Of a stretch of DNA of 64,000 bases, positions 46,305 through 54,987 are shown one piece after another; position 1 is the first letter of the stretch; each line of letters starts with the position of its first letter. A program made the translations under genes and the position numbers. The DNA lies in the NCBI RefSeq assembly GCF_022048975.1, contig NZ_JAKMHX010000028.1, positions 62,001 to 126,000 of the forward strand, in the 5' to 3' direction. Origin of the DNA: Sporosarcina cyprini. Its GTDB lineage: Bacteria; Bacillota; Bacilli; Bacillales_A; Planococcaceae. Under the pieces are notes generated by a model. The model did not search any database. It worked only from the letters and a program-made list of their open reading frames with translations, and was not told the DNA's origin.

Positions 46305-47540
46305 TTAAACTTTTGCCCTTTGTTTCTCGCCCTCAGCAAGAAAATCCTCGAAGTCCTGAACCGGTTTGCGTTTTGCATAATATAAAAATGCAAAACCAAG
46401 CAAAAACAAGACGCCTGTCAGGATAAAGACAGAAGAGATGCCGATGAATCCGCTCACGATACCGCCGAACATAGGCCCGATAATATTTCCGAGGAACCGG
46501 AAGCTCGTGTTATAGCCCATCACTTCTCCTTGAATATTAATCGGTGCTTCTCTCCGGACCAAAGCCGTTGTAATCGGAATCATGCCACCCATGGAAATCC
46601 CGAATAACAGCCGGCAAATGATTAATTGCCAGATATTCGTTACGAACGCCTGCGGAATGATGAACAGGAACGATAACAATAATAAGGTGCCAAGCACTTT
46701 TTCATATCCGATATCGTCGCCGAGCTTTCCCCATCGCCGTGCAAATAAAAGATTGCCCACACCGGCTGCACTAAAAGTGATCCCCGCTAAGAATGCTACA
46801 TTTGTCGCATGGCTTAAATCAGCGACATACAAAGAAAGAAGCGGTTGAATGCTGAAGTTCCCGATTTGGATCAGCGCGGTGACGATCATGACATTCAGCA
46901 TGAGACGATGATGGAGCAGTCCGCTTAAAATCGTTTTGCGGGAGTAATGGGCACTCTTTGCGTCCTTTATTCTTTTCTCTTCTTTAATACCGATCAATAC
47001 AATAATTGCGGCCACGACGACCGAAAAGGAAGTAATGATGAATGTGTACTTGAAGCCGAATGCGTCTGCCAGCAATCCACCGAGGATTGGGCCAAACAAA
47101 GTACCGGTGACGCTTCCCATTTGTAATGTGCCGAGCCTCTTTCCGGCTTCTTCCCGAGCGGTCTGAGAGGAGACGAACGCAAGAGAAGTCGGAATGAATC
47201 CAGTTACGACACCATTCAGAAGACGAAGAAGGAAAAATGCTTCGACGGAATGGACGAAGCCCATGAGGAAAACAGAGGTCGCAATCCCGAAACCGTTAAT
47301 TAACAGAATCGGCTTATAGCCGTATTTATCGGCAACACGGCCCCAGATTGGCGACATGATCAATGCGGTGATGAATGTGGCACCGAATATGAGTCCGGCC
47401 CATTTTTGTACATAAGCTTCTGAATGGTCTCCGAATGTCTCAATATATAAGGAGAGGAAAGGCATGATCATGGTCATCGTTCCGGCCACGAGGAAGTTAG
47501 CAAACCATATAATAATAAAATTCCGTTTTTGTACTGTCAT
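46305..47540 (-). CDS. MFS multidrug-type efflux transporter
   Basis: 411 residues from ATG 47540; an upstream ATG adds 19 residues but has no site. Twelve helices; the major-facilitator loop 2-3 motif appears as GRVADKYGYKPILLINGF, and motif C of drug exporters in the fifth helix region (MGSVTGTLFGPILGGLLAD). The family exports drugs or metabolites with proton exchange; the substrate is unknown. It lies upstream of the PBP gene, separated by a terminator. Confidence 0.87.
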   Translation of the reverse strand: MTVQKRNFIIIWFANFLVAGTMTMIMPFLSLYIETFGDHSEAYVQKWAGLIFGATFITALIMSPIWGRVADKYGYKPILLINGFGIATSVFLMGFVHSVEAFFLLRLLNGVVTGFIPTSLAFVSSQTAREEAGKRLGTLQMGSVTGTLFGPILGGLLADAFGFKYTFIITSFSVVVAAIIVLIGIKEEKRIKDAKSAHYSRKTILSGLLHHRLMLNVMIVTALIQIGNFSIQPLLSLYVADLSHATNVAFLAGITFSAAGVGNLLFARRWGKLGDDIGYEKVLGTLLLLSFLFIIPQAFVTNIWQLIICRLLFGISMGGMIPITTALVRREAPINIQGEVMGYNTSFRFLGNIIGPMFGGIVSGFIGISSVFILTGVLFLLGFAFLYYAKRKPVQDFEDFLAEGEKQRAKV

Positions 47541-47746
47541 TTGGAAACCCGCTTTCTTCGCATGCAAATGCGCTAATGCCTGGAAAGTTCCAATCAAAAA
47601 AAGGATTCCCTTTGCCTGTTGGAACTAAACTTTACCTACTGACATGCAATAGTATAAAACAATTCGATAACCGAAGGAAATAACATGCTTAATAAATCGA
47701 AAAACAGAAATGAATATGGTAAACTTGGACAGGGTGAGCAGAAGTA

Positions 47747-48481
47747 ATGAAAATGACCATCAGTGCGATGATCATGTTAATGATTTTATTAACGGCTTGC
47801 GGTCAAAGCGAACTCAAGCCAGAAGAACCACTAGAGGAAGAGACGAATTCTTCCGTAAACCAATCAGTTTCAAATTCAGAGGAGGCTACTGCCATGTATC
47901 CACAATTGACAAACGAAGTTGCTGCAAATGAAGCACTAGTTGTGATGAACACAACATTGGGGCCGATCAAAATCAAGCTGTTTCCTGAACAAGCGCCAAA
48001 AACGGTTGAAAACTTTTTGACTCATGCAGAAAACGGCTATTATGATGGCATCATTTTTCACCGTGTTATCAATGATTTCATGATCCAAGGCGGAGACCCT
48101 ACCGGCACTGGCATGGGCGGCGAAAGCATTTATGGAGATTCATTCGAGGATGAATTCACAATGGATCTTTTCAATATTAGAGGAGCCCTTTCCATGGCAA
48201 ATGCGGGCCCGAATACAAACGGAAGCCAGTTCTTCATCGTTCAGGCGAGTCGTGCACCAGGTTCTGCTGACCAATTGAAAAAAGGCGGCTGGCCTGACGA
48301 AATCGCTGAAGCATACTCTGAGCGTGGCGGCACTCCTCACTTGGATCAAAAACATACCGTTTTCGGCCAAGTCATTGAAGGAATGGACGTTGTGGATAAA
48401 ATTGCTCAAGTGGAAACTGGCCGTCAAGACAAGCCGGTTGAAGATGTATCGATTCAATCCATTGAAATCATTCAAAAATAA
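47747..48481 (+). CDS. Cyclophilin-type peptidyl-prolyl isomerase lipoprotein
   Basis: 244 residues. A lipobox LLTAC at about residues 14-18 is followed by a Glu/Ser-rich linker (about residues 20-50) and a cyclophilin domain. The domain has the active-site segments [34 protein letters not shown] and [14 protein letters not shown]. It catalyses cis-trans isomerisation of prolyl bonds and, being lipid-anchored, probably helps fold exported proteins. It is divergent from the MFS gene. Confidence 0.92.
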   Translation: MKMTISAMIMLMILLTACGQSELKPEEPLEEETNSSVNQSVSNSEEATAMYPQLTNEVAANEALVVMNTTLGPIKIKLFPEQAPKTVENFLTHAENGYYDGIIFHRVINDFMIQGGDPTGTGMGGESIYGDSFEDEFTMDLFNIRGALSMANAGPNTNGSQFFIVQASRAPGSADQLKKGGWPDEIAEAYSERGGTPHLDQKHTVFGQVIEGMDVVDKIAQVETGRQDKPVEDVSIQSIEIIQK

Positions 48482-48512
48482 TGTAAACTCAACAAAAAAG
48501 GAAGTGTCGTAA

Positions 48513-48731
48513 TTGAACGCGATTCTAATGCCGTTCCTTTACTTTCCGGAAGATAAGACCGAGTATATTCCGGCCGCTATCTCATTTGCGTTTTTCATGG
48601 TCCTTCTTGTTCTCACATTCATGTGGATTCGTCATAATTCGAAAAAGCAGGAAGAAGAGACGAGGGAATTGGAAGAGCGAATTTTACGAGAGCGCCGCGA
48701 AGCAAGAGAAAAACAGCATCCTCATCTGTGA
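48513..48731 (+). CDS. Small single-pass membrane protein with charged tail
   Basis: 72 residues from TTG 48513 (AAGGAAG nine bases upstream). One membrane helix (about residues 20-42, IPAAISFAFFMVLLVLTFMWI) is followed by a strongly charged, helical tail (KKQEEETRELEERILRERREAREK) likely to form a coiled coil. I do not recognise a family. It lies 31 bp after the cyclophilin gene and its stop codon is inside a terminator hairpin, so it is the end of that transcript. Confidence 0.7.
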   Translation: MNAILMPFLYFPEDKTEYIPAAISFAFFMVLLVLTFMWIRHNSKKQEEETRELEERILRERREAREKQHPHL

Positions 48732-48743
48732 GGATGCTGTTTC
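48713..48743 (+). terminator. Terminator overlapping the small membrane protein gene
   Basis: Perfect 12-bp stem ACAGCATCCTCA (48713-48724) with TGAGGATGCTGT (48729-48740), TCTG loop, short T tail. It includes the stop codon at 48729-48731. Confidence 0.85.
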
Positions 48744-48760
48744 TATTTACTTAATCTTTT

Positions 48761-49933
48761 TCAAGCCAATGCGCGGATGAACCGTTTCACGCCGTCTTCC
48801 ACAACAGAACGTGGAGTTGCTACGTTCATGCGGAGGAAGCCTCTTCCGGATTCGCCGTATTTAGTGCCGGGCTCCAGCGCGAGTTTACCTACATTCAATA
48901 GCTTTTCCATCATGTCTTTCTCGTCTAAGCCGGTTCCCCGATAGTCGATCCACAGCAGGTAGGTTGCTTCCGGCTTGGCGATCTTGATACCAGGTACTTT
49001 CGCTTCAAGTTCTTCCTTTACGTAATCCATGTTGCTTGAGATGACTTCCAGCAGTTCGTCCAGCCATGGACCGCCTTCTTTATAGGCAGCAGTTAATGCA
49101 GAAGCGGCAAATGCGTTTAATTCCATTTGTCCGTGCGCTAACGCATTTTGGGCGAGCGCCGCCTGAAGATCTTCGTCCTCGGCAATCATGACGGCAGCTT
49201 GTACGCCGGCGAGGTTGAAAGTTTTGGTCGGAGCGACACATGTGATGACACGACCGCCTTCGGTTTCGGCAATCTTCGCCAACGGAATGTGACGGCTGCC
49301 CTCGAATACGAGGTCGGCATGGATTTCATCTGATAAGACGAGCACATCATATTTTTTGCAGAGTCGAAGGATTTCCTTCAGCTCGTCCTCTTTCCATACG
49401 ATGCCTCCCGGATTATGCGGGTTGCAGAAGATGAATAACTTCACATTCTGTTTTAAAGAGTTTTCGAATTCCGAAAAATCGATCGAGTAACGTCCCTCTT
49501 CTTCTTTCATTACACACTCGACAAGATTGCGTTTCTGATGGCCTGGTACATTGAAGAACGGCGGGTAGACAGGAGGCGTAATTAAAATGTTGTCGCCTTC
49601 CTTTGTAAATGTTTCCACAACTGTGGCAATAGCCGGAACGACACCGTGATGGAATAACATCCATTCGTTTTTCGTCTCCCATCCATGACGGGAAGAAAGC
49701 CATTCACGGACAGCATCCTTACAGCCCTTGCATATGTATGAATAACCGAAAACCCCATGGTCCAAGCGTTCCCGCATAGCATCAATCACGGGTGCAGGGG
49801 CTGCGAAATCCATATCAGCAATCCACATTGGCAAGATCTCGGATGCATCTTCCACACCATATACGGCCTCCATATTTCCCCATTTGACGGAGCGGGTATT
49901 TCGGCGATCGATCACATGTTCAAATGCTTTCAA
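48761..49933 (-). CDS. patB: PatB-type cystathionine beta-lyase/aminotransferase
   Basis: 390 residues, fold-type I PLP enzyme of the MalY/PatB family. The start FEHVIDRRNTRSVKW, the MWIADMDF segment, the CNPHNPGG loop, LSDEIHADL and the PLP lysine in APTKTFNLAG are typical. PatB of B. subtilis cleaves cystathionine and related thioethers, releasing homocysteine or thiols. It is a single gene on the minus strand. Confidence 0.92.
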   Translation of the reverse strand: MKAFEHVIDRRNTRSVKWGNMEAVYGVEDASEILPMWIADMDFAAPAPVIDAMRERLDHGVFGYSYICKGCKDAVREWLSSRHGWETKNEWMLFHHGVVPAIATVVETFTKEGDNILITPPVYPPFFNVPGHQKRNLVECVMKEEEGRYSIDFSEFENSLKQNVKLFIFCNPHNPGGIVWKEDELKEILRLCKKYDVLVLSDEIHADLVFEGSRHIPLAKIAETEGGRVITCVAPTKTFNLAGVQAAVMIAEDEDLQAALAQNALAHGQMELNAFAASALTAAYKEGGPWLDELLEVISSNMDYVKEELEAKVPGIKIAKPEATYLLWIDYRGTGLDEKDMMEKLLNVGKLALEPGTKYGESGRGFLRMNVATPRSVVEDGVKRFIRALA

Positions 49934-50012
49934 TGAAAATCCCTCTTTCCTTTTTTCTTTGACTATACTATGCTATCATAAATAGGAGAAAAGAAAAATA
50001 AGGTGACCTGTC

Positions 50013-50273
50013 GTGCAAACAATTGAGATGAATAAAAGAGCAGTGGCGCTTCTTGAAGAATGGGATCCATTCGATGCCGGTACACATGCATATGACTTGG
50101 AGATTACGGAGGTAGTCGCGGAACTTCAAGTGCTTGATCATCCGACAGATTTGGCTAAACGGATCCGTGAGATTTACGAACACTCATATGAATTATGGAT
50201 TCCGCTTGAGCATTGTATGCAAATTGCCTACAAATTGCTGGCCATCAAATATGAAGCGAAATGTATAGTCTAA
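50013..50273 (+). CDS. yugE: DUF1871 protein, YugE-like
   Basis: 86 residues from GTG 50013 with AAGGTGA upstream; the length equals YugE. It is a small helical, acidic protein (VALLEEWDPFDAGTHAYDLEITEVVAEL, IREIYEHSYELWIP). DUF1871 has no established function. It is divergent from patB, the same neighbourhood as in B. subtilis (yugE/patB). Confidence 0.85.
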   Translation: MQTIEMNKRAVALLEEWDPFDAGTHAYDLEITEVVAELQVLDHPTDLAKRIREIYEHSYELWIPLEHCMQIAYKLLAIKYEAKCIV

Positions 50274-50292
50274 TATAAAAACCATTCACATC

Positions 50293-50322
50293 GCATCTGT
50301 CCACTGGGCAGATGCTTTTTTT
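50293..50322 (+). terminator. Terminator of yugE
   Basis: Seven-bp stem GCATCTG (50293-50299) with CAGATGC (50309-50315) plus an inner CC/GG, followed by a T run to 50322. Confidence 0.9.
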
Positions 50323-50330
50323 ATTTCATA

Positions 50331-50359
50331 TGAAACAATTCAACGATTGCCGTCGTATC
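50331..50359 (+). promoter_or_regulatory. ECF-type promoter upstream of the sigma factor gene
   Basis: TGAAAC (50331-50336), 17-bp spacer, CGTATC (50354-50359). This fits the extracytoplasmic-function promoter pattern (AAC motif at -35, CGT at -10), and no sigma-A promoter is evident in the short gap. It lies 31 bp before the sigma gene, suggesting the sigma factor activates its own operon. Confidence 0.7.
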
Positions 50360-50389
50360 ATCTGCAATAGAGAGAACGGGGGAAGAGAA

Positions 50390-50947
50390 ATGGATGAGTC
50401 CGAACTGATAGCCAAGGCCCAGGCTGGGGATCATGCGGCTTACGGCGAATTAATGTCGAATTATTATCGAACGGTGGAGAAATTTGCATACCAATGCGGC
50501 GTGCGACTGGATGATATCGGCGATGTGACGCAAGAAGTGTTCATCAAGTTATATCGCTTTCTCCCCCAATTTAACCAGCAGCGTTTTACGACGTGGCTCT
50601 ATAAAATCACGTTAAATGCAACAAGGGATTATTACAGGAAGGAAGGACGAGAAAAAGAGAAGCGAGAAAAGTTCGTCACCAATCGATTTGATTCCAGCGA
50701 ACCTTCAGCCGAGGACCAAGTCTTCCTTTTTGAAGAAGACCGGGAATTGCATGAAGCGATGGTCCGTCTGGATGAAAAATATCGCATTCCGCTCATCCTC
50801 TTTTATTTTCAAGATGTGAGTTACCAACAAATTGCAGATATTTTGAATATGACCATGCCAGCCGTCAAGACGAGGATCTTCAGAGCGAAGGAATTGCTCA
50901 AAAAAGAAATGATCTCGCAAGCAGGAGGTGCTTCAAATGGACAATGA
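50390..50947 (+). CDS. ECF-type sigma-70 family RNA polymerase sigma factor
   Basis: 185 residues from ATG 50390 (GGGGGAAGAG upstream). Region 2 spans about residues 8-78: the core-binding segment is QEVFIKLYRFLPQF, and the region 2.4-like part is FTTWLYKITLNATRDYYRK. After a charged linker, region 4 (about 119-172) has the helix-turn-helix FQDVSYQQIADILNMTMPAVKTRIFRAKELLKK. It directs RNA polymerase to stress promoters. The stop overlaps the next gene, a single-pass membrane protein, by 11 bases: the typical sigma/anti-sigma coupling. I cannot assign it to a named B. subtilis sigma factor. Confidence 0.9.
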   Translation: MDESELIAKAQAGDHAAYGELMSNYYRTVEKFAYQCGVRLDDIGDVTQEVFIKLYRFLPQFNQQRFTTWLYKITLNATRDYYRKEGREKEKREKFVTNRFDSSEPSAEDQVFLFEEDRELHEAMVRLDEKYRIPLILFYFQDVSYQQIADILNMTMPAVKTRIFRAKELLKKEMISQAGGASNGQ

Positions 50948-53111
50948 GCGTTTTGAGAAACGGATGGAATTGCTGAAAAAATCGTATGAGCGGGTTCCTT
51001 CCACATTTGATCCAAGCAAGGTGCTCCAAAAACTTGAAGCGGAAACCAAACCAGCTGACATGCCGGCAGGGAAGCGAAAGAAGATTAACCAGCAAGTCAT
51101 GGTATGGGTCGTTGGCATCGCAAGCATTCTGATCATCAGTCTAATTGCGGGATTATATGTGGCGGATCAAAAAAATACAGATGAAGAACCAGTTACATCC
51201 GACGAAATAGATCAGCTTATGGAGAAATTAAAAAAGGATTACGAGGTGGAGAGAGAGAAGCGAAGAGTTTTGTTGAAATTGGAGAAGCAGGATTTTGATA
51301 AGTATGATTCGTACGATCCTTTTTGGATGGTAACGAACGGTTCAACTTCATCCTTACTACAAGATGGTGATCCAAAAGGAAGGTTAATGCAATTTTACAA
51401 TCAAGGCGTGGAGAATTTAAAAACACCTTCTGAAATGGTGGCGGATCTTAAATCGAATCCGTTAACTGAGGATAAAGAGGGTAGCCTTGAATTTATCAAT
51501 GCCTATAGAGAAAAAGTAGAGCGCCTTACTGCGATCTACAATGAAATTCTTCAGGAAAATAACGACCTTTTGCAAGCATATGAGGTCGATCCGTCCCTTG
51601 ATAAAGCGTATATGATTGGAATGAGTAAGGGGGCGTTCCCGGAAAGGCTTCAAAATATCCTTGATACAATGAAGGAACAGTCGATTCAATTGCAATCTGA
51701 CGTGGATTCATATGGCGAAGAGTTTTTCACTAAGTACTATTCTTCCAAAATACATGAACAAATTGTTCCACTTCTGAACCCCGACACGCGGGCGTATATC
51801 GATATGATGACAGAAGCCCCTTATATTGTGGCAGGTGAGCTGGTGTATCCGTTGGAGGAATCAGTGGAAATGATGAGAGGCATGCAGCATTCTTTGACAA
51901 ATGTTGAAGACAATTCGGCTCTTTATCAACTCCTGGAAACGTATTACGTCACTATGTTCAACACGATTTTGCGGGGCACAGAGAAATCACCTGTCTTTGA
52001 TGAACAAGGGAAGGTGAAGCAGGAATACAGAGAAGCGTGGAAGAACATGGCGTCTGGTTCCGAGGCAACTCCTTTGCGATATGTCATGATGCCTATTGTT
52101 GAAGAGATGGAAGAATCGGGCTGGACAACATCCGAAACGTTGAACCGGATTGGGTACGATGCACTTAAAGACGCCTTAGTCGTGCAAAGGGCAGGGCAAT
52201 TAGAAATGTATATGTACGGAGAACAACCGGTGTTTCCAGACGAGGAGATTAAAGTACCGGATGCTGCGTTTGAGCAAAAAATCGAAGGCCTTTACAGTTC
52301 ATTCAAAAAACAATATGATCTTGCGGTATTAGAAGGGCGGTCTCCTATCGATATTGTCGCGCTATATGATCTGGCGAATAAGAAAAATGATACTGAAATG
52401 ATGTATCACTTGCATCATGAAAATGTATGGAAGTACTCCGAAAGTGGATACGAGATGTCACTGAAGCAGTACAAGGCATCGTGGCAAAAGGCGTTGTCCT
52501 TATTATCTCTCAGCGATGAAATCAGCTTCTCCGGGGAAGATGTTTTTCGGAACGATAACCTCTTGTATGGCACTGTCAATTTATCCAGGCAGGGGAATGT
52601 AAGATATGCACTGAACGTCATACATGACAATGGGATTTGGTTCATTGGAGATGTGACATTGCAGAAATTACCTTCTTACGAAGAGCAGCCTCTCACTGAA
52701 ATCACTGATGATACGATGAAGAATATCGTCCGGCTTTACAATCAAGTGTCGGAGGACCAAAATGGGGAAGCGCTTCTAGGGATAGAGCCGATGTCGATTG
52801 TAGCACTCTATTACTATGCCGGCTTCCGCAATGACCTCGACACGTTATATAAACTGTATTATAAAGGTCCGGGGAGTGACCTCGTGGGAAAGGAAGAATT
52901 CATAAAGACCATGAAGCCGTCATGGCCACGATTTAATGAGTTGTTCACATCTATGTCGTTCAAAGGAATGGAACAGGACAAAGAAGGAAACTGGCCGGGC
53001 GTTGCTACCCTCCATGTGAATACAGAGCAGTTCCCTGATTATGAAAAGACCGTGGAACTCCGGATGATCTGGACGGAAGATGGATGGCGTGTGAAATACG
53101 AACCGAAGTAA
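50937..53111 (+). CDS. Putative membrane anti-sigma factor with large outer domains
   Basis: 724 residues from ATG 50937 with GGAGGTG upstream. The cytoplasmic head is short and basic (residues 1-53), the single membrane helix is at 54-75, and a coiled-coil-like neck follows (about 86-115). The outer part has an all-helical domain (about 155-420) homologous to the next gene's outer domain, and two tandem copies of a ~125-residue domain (about 447-580 and 588-724) that look NTF2-like. It overlaps the sigma gene and is the likely anti-sigma factor, but I do not see a classical zinc anti-sigma motif (HX3CX2C). Family not recognised. Confidence 0.75.
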   Translation: MDNERFEKRMELLKKSYERVPSTFDPSKVLQKLEAETKPADMPAGKRKKINQQVMVWVVGIASILIISLIAGLYVADQKNTDEEPVTSDEIDQLMEKLKKDYEVEREKRRVLLKLEKQDFDKYDSYDPFWMVTNGSTSSLLQDGDPKGRLMQFYNQGVENLKTPSEMVADLKSNPLTEDKEGSLEFINAYREKVERLTAIYNEILQENNDLLQAYEVDPSLDKAYMIGMSKGAFPERLQNILDTMKEQSIQLQSDVDSYGEEFFTKYYSSKIHEQIVPLLNPDTRAYIDMMTEAPYIVAGELVYPLEESVEMMRGMQHSLTNVEDNSALYQLLETYYVTMFNTILRGTEKSPVFDEQGKVKQEYREAWKNMASGSEATPLRYVMMPIVEEMEESGWTTSETLNRIGYDALKDALVVQRAGQLEMYMYGEQPVFPDEEIKVPDAAFEQKIEGLYSSFKKQYDLAVLEGRSPIDIVALYDLANKKNDTEMMYHLHHENVWKYSESGYEMSLKQYKASWQKALSLLSLSDEISFSGEDVFRNDNLLYGTVNLSRQGNVRYALNVIHDNGIWFIGDVTLQKLPSYEEQPLTEITDDTMKNIVRLYNQVSEDQNGEALLGIEPMSIVALYYYAGFRNDLDTLYKLYYKGPGSDLVGKEEFIKTMKPSWPRFNELFTSMSFKGMEQDKEGNWPGVATLHVNTEQFPDYEKTVELRMIWTEDGWRVKYEPK

Positions 53112-53128
53112 GGAAATGTCTCTGAGCT

Positions 53129-53154
53129 GCTGCCTCTCCGGGTGGCAGCTTTTT
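53129..53154 (+). terminator. Hairpin after the putative anti-sigma gene
   Basis: GCTGCC (53129-53134) with GGCAGC (53144-53149), 9-nt loop, then TTTTTG. A moderate intrinsic terminator; some readthrough to the next gene is possible. Confidence 0.65.
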
Positions 53155-53160
53155 GTATGT

Positions 53161-53189
53161 TTGTCCAGAACTAGATAACTTGATAAGAT
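53161..53189 (+). promoter_or_regulatory. Candidate sigma-A promoter for the sigma-like membrane protein gene
   Basis: TTGTCC (53161-53166), 17-bp spacer, TAAGAT (53184-53189). Four of six positions match in each element. No copy of the TGAAAC/CGT pattern is seen here, so this gene may be made independently of the sigma factor. Confidence 0.45.
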
Positions 53190-53226
53190 AGAGGGACAGA
53201 GATTGGAGAGAGTGGGAGATGATTCC

Positions 53227-54882
53227 ATGGGGGAACGAACAGAACGCCTGATGCAACTGGCGAGACAGGTGGAGCAATTGGCCATCCAACTTGGTGTGCC
53301 ACCAGAAGTCGCTGGAGAATGGACCGAAACGTTTTTTCAAGAATATCATGCCCAAAATGGGATACATGCGGATTTGGAACAGGCCCATGTTTTTCGCGAC
53401 GTCTATGTGCGGCTTTCCAAGAATATCCCCTCTCCAACCACAGGATTTTTGACATTTGAGGAAGATAACGAACTTTTTGGAAGATTGACAGACTTGCCAG
53501 TTGACATGAAAAGCGTGCTGCTTTTTTCACGGTTACACATGTTGCTGGTGGACGAAATTGCCCGTATTACAGGCTTGCCTGAGGAAACGATAGTTGAGCT
53601 GGAGAGGGAAGGCTTAGCCAGTTTCAACGATCCGCTTATTGAAAAGAAGTTATCCTTGTTACATATATCACTTGAAAGGCTTCGGCCATCTTTCCGTTAT
53701 GAACAGCTGTACCAGGCTGAATCTATCGTAAAGCCAGTCATCCAAAAGAAGCCTGTTAGACCTAAAAAAACGATCTACCTCTGGGTCGCCGGCATGCTGT
53801 CTCTCGCCGTTATCTCGTATTTCTGGGTCATTTCGAGCGATGAGCATAAGGCATCGTCATCCGCTAAACTCATTGCGAAGCTTGAAGCTTCTTTCGAGAA
53901 GGAATTCCAAGACAGGCTCGATCAAAGCGGACTTGCTCCGTTGATCGAGAAAGACCCGATGATGATTAATTTTCTTTATAACAGAGATATACGTAAAGAA
54001 TTTGATATGTACATTTTCAATTTAGACTACACTCTTGAGAAAAAGGGTGTCATTGATAAGAAAGAGGCGCTCAAACAGTACGACAAATTTATTGATGAGA
54101 TTAAGTTGCCGTCCGAGATAGCGGAGGAGCTGTTTGCTCGTCCGTTGACGAAAAATCTTGAAGAAAGTGAGCGATTTTTGGAACGCTACTTGGTTAAACT
54201 TATGCAGATGCAAGGGGGCTATACGTATTTATTATCCACCACTGAATTTCCGGAATTGATGGAAATGGATGAACTACAAGACGGTGAAGTGTATATGCCA
54301 CAGGAGGACACCATATCTGACGAGCTGAAGAACGTGCTAAAGGGGATGGAGTCGCAAAATATCTACTTGACCTCCATTAACGGCGCATATCCAACTCCCT
54401 TACTTGGGACAAATGAGTATAGTGACCGCATCGCCCGATTCCTTCACCCTGATTGTGTTGTATATATAAAATTGCCTCAATATGACTTTAACAAGGCATT
54501 GCACTATCCTGATCGGTCATTAGATAAGTTAGTGAATTATCTCGAAGAAATGGAAAACCTGCTGCTGAAAACAGAGCGCAAGAAAGAAGCCTCGGAATAT
54601 CTGTATGGAGCCTATACGTGGGTATTCATCAGCATTTTGGGAGAAGGTGGTCATAATGCAGTTGGCGCAGATTCCCGTGTGAAAAAAGAGTACCGGGAAG
54701 CGTGGCAGCAAATCGCGTCGCTAGGTCCCGATTCTCCATCCGCTTCTATCATGTCCCGTGTCGTTCAAGAGATGGAGGAGGATGGATGGTTTTATTCCCC
54801 GTATTATGAAGAGCTCAAAGCAAACGGTATTTACCGGTCATTAGACCAAGCGGTGAGCCAATTTTCCGAACGACCTGAATAG
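53227..54882 (+). CDS. Membrane protein: degenerate sigma-factor-like cytoplasmic domain fused to anti-sigma-like outer domain
   Basis: 551 residues from ATG 53227 (GTGGGAG upstream; a TTG at 53203 is also possible). The membrane helix is at about 182-203. Cytoplasmic residues 13-37 align without gaps to residues 27-51 of the neighbouring sigma factor with 10 identities in 25 (region 2). Residues 77-117 align to 114-154 with 11 identities in 41 (region 4 start, shared FEED and IA-I). The outer part (about 245-545) matches the preceding membrane protein; 485-521 shares 19 of 37 residues with 360-396 there. No known family is recognised. It may titrate or sense together with the anti-sigma protein. 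Confidence 0.75.
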   Translation: MGERTERLMQLARQVEQLAIQLGVPPEVAGEWTETFFQEYHAQNGIHADLEQAHVFRDVYVRLSKNIPSPTTGFLTFEEDNELFGRLTDLPVDMKSVLLFSRLHMLLVDEIARITGLPEETIVELEREGLASFNDPLIEKKLSLLHISLERLRPSFRYEQLYQAESIVKPVIQKKPVRPKKTIYLWVAGMLSLAVISYFWVISSDEHKASSSAKLIAKLEASFEKEFQDRLDQSGLAPLIEKDPMMINFLYNRDIRKEFDMYIFNLDYTLEKKGVIDKKEALKQYDKFIDEIKLPSEIAEELFARPLTKNLEESERFLERYLVKLMQMQGGYTYLLSTTEFPELMEMDELQDGEVYMPQEDTISDELKNVLKGMESQNIYLTSINGAYPTPLLGTNEYSDRIARFLHPDCVVYIKLPQYDFNKALHYPDRSLDKLVNYLEEMENLLLKTERKKEASEYLYGAYTWVFISILGEGGHNAVGADSRVKKEYREAWQQIASLGPDSPSASIMSRVVQEMEEDGWFYSPYYEELKANGIYRSLDQAVSQFSERPE

Positions 54883-54987
54883 TGTTTAAAACTTGTCAAT
54901 TTTTTGCTCTTAATTTCATTACATGGTATAATTGCGGATGGCCGTATAGGCAGAATCGATACCAAAAAGATTGGGAGCTGTTTCAAC

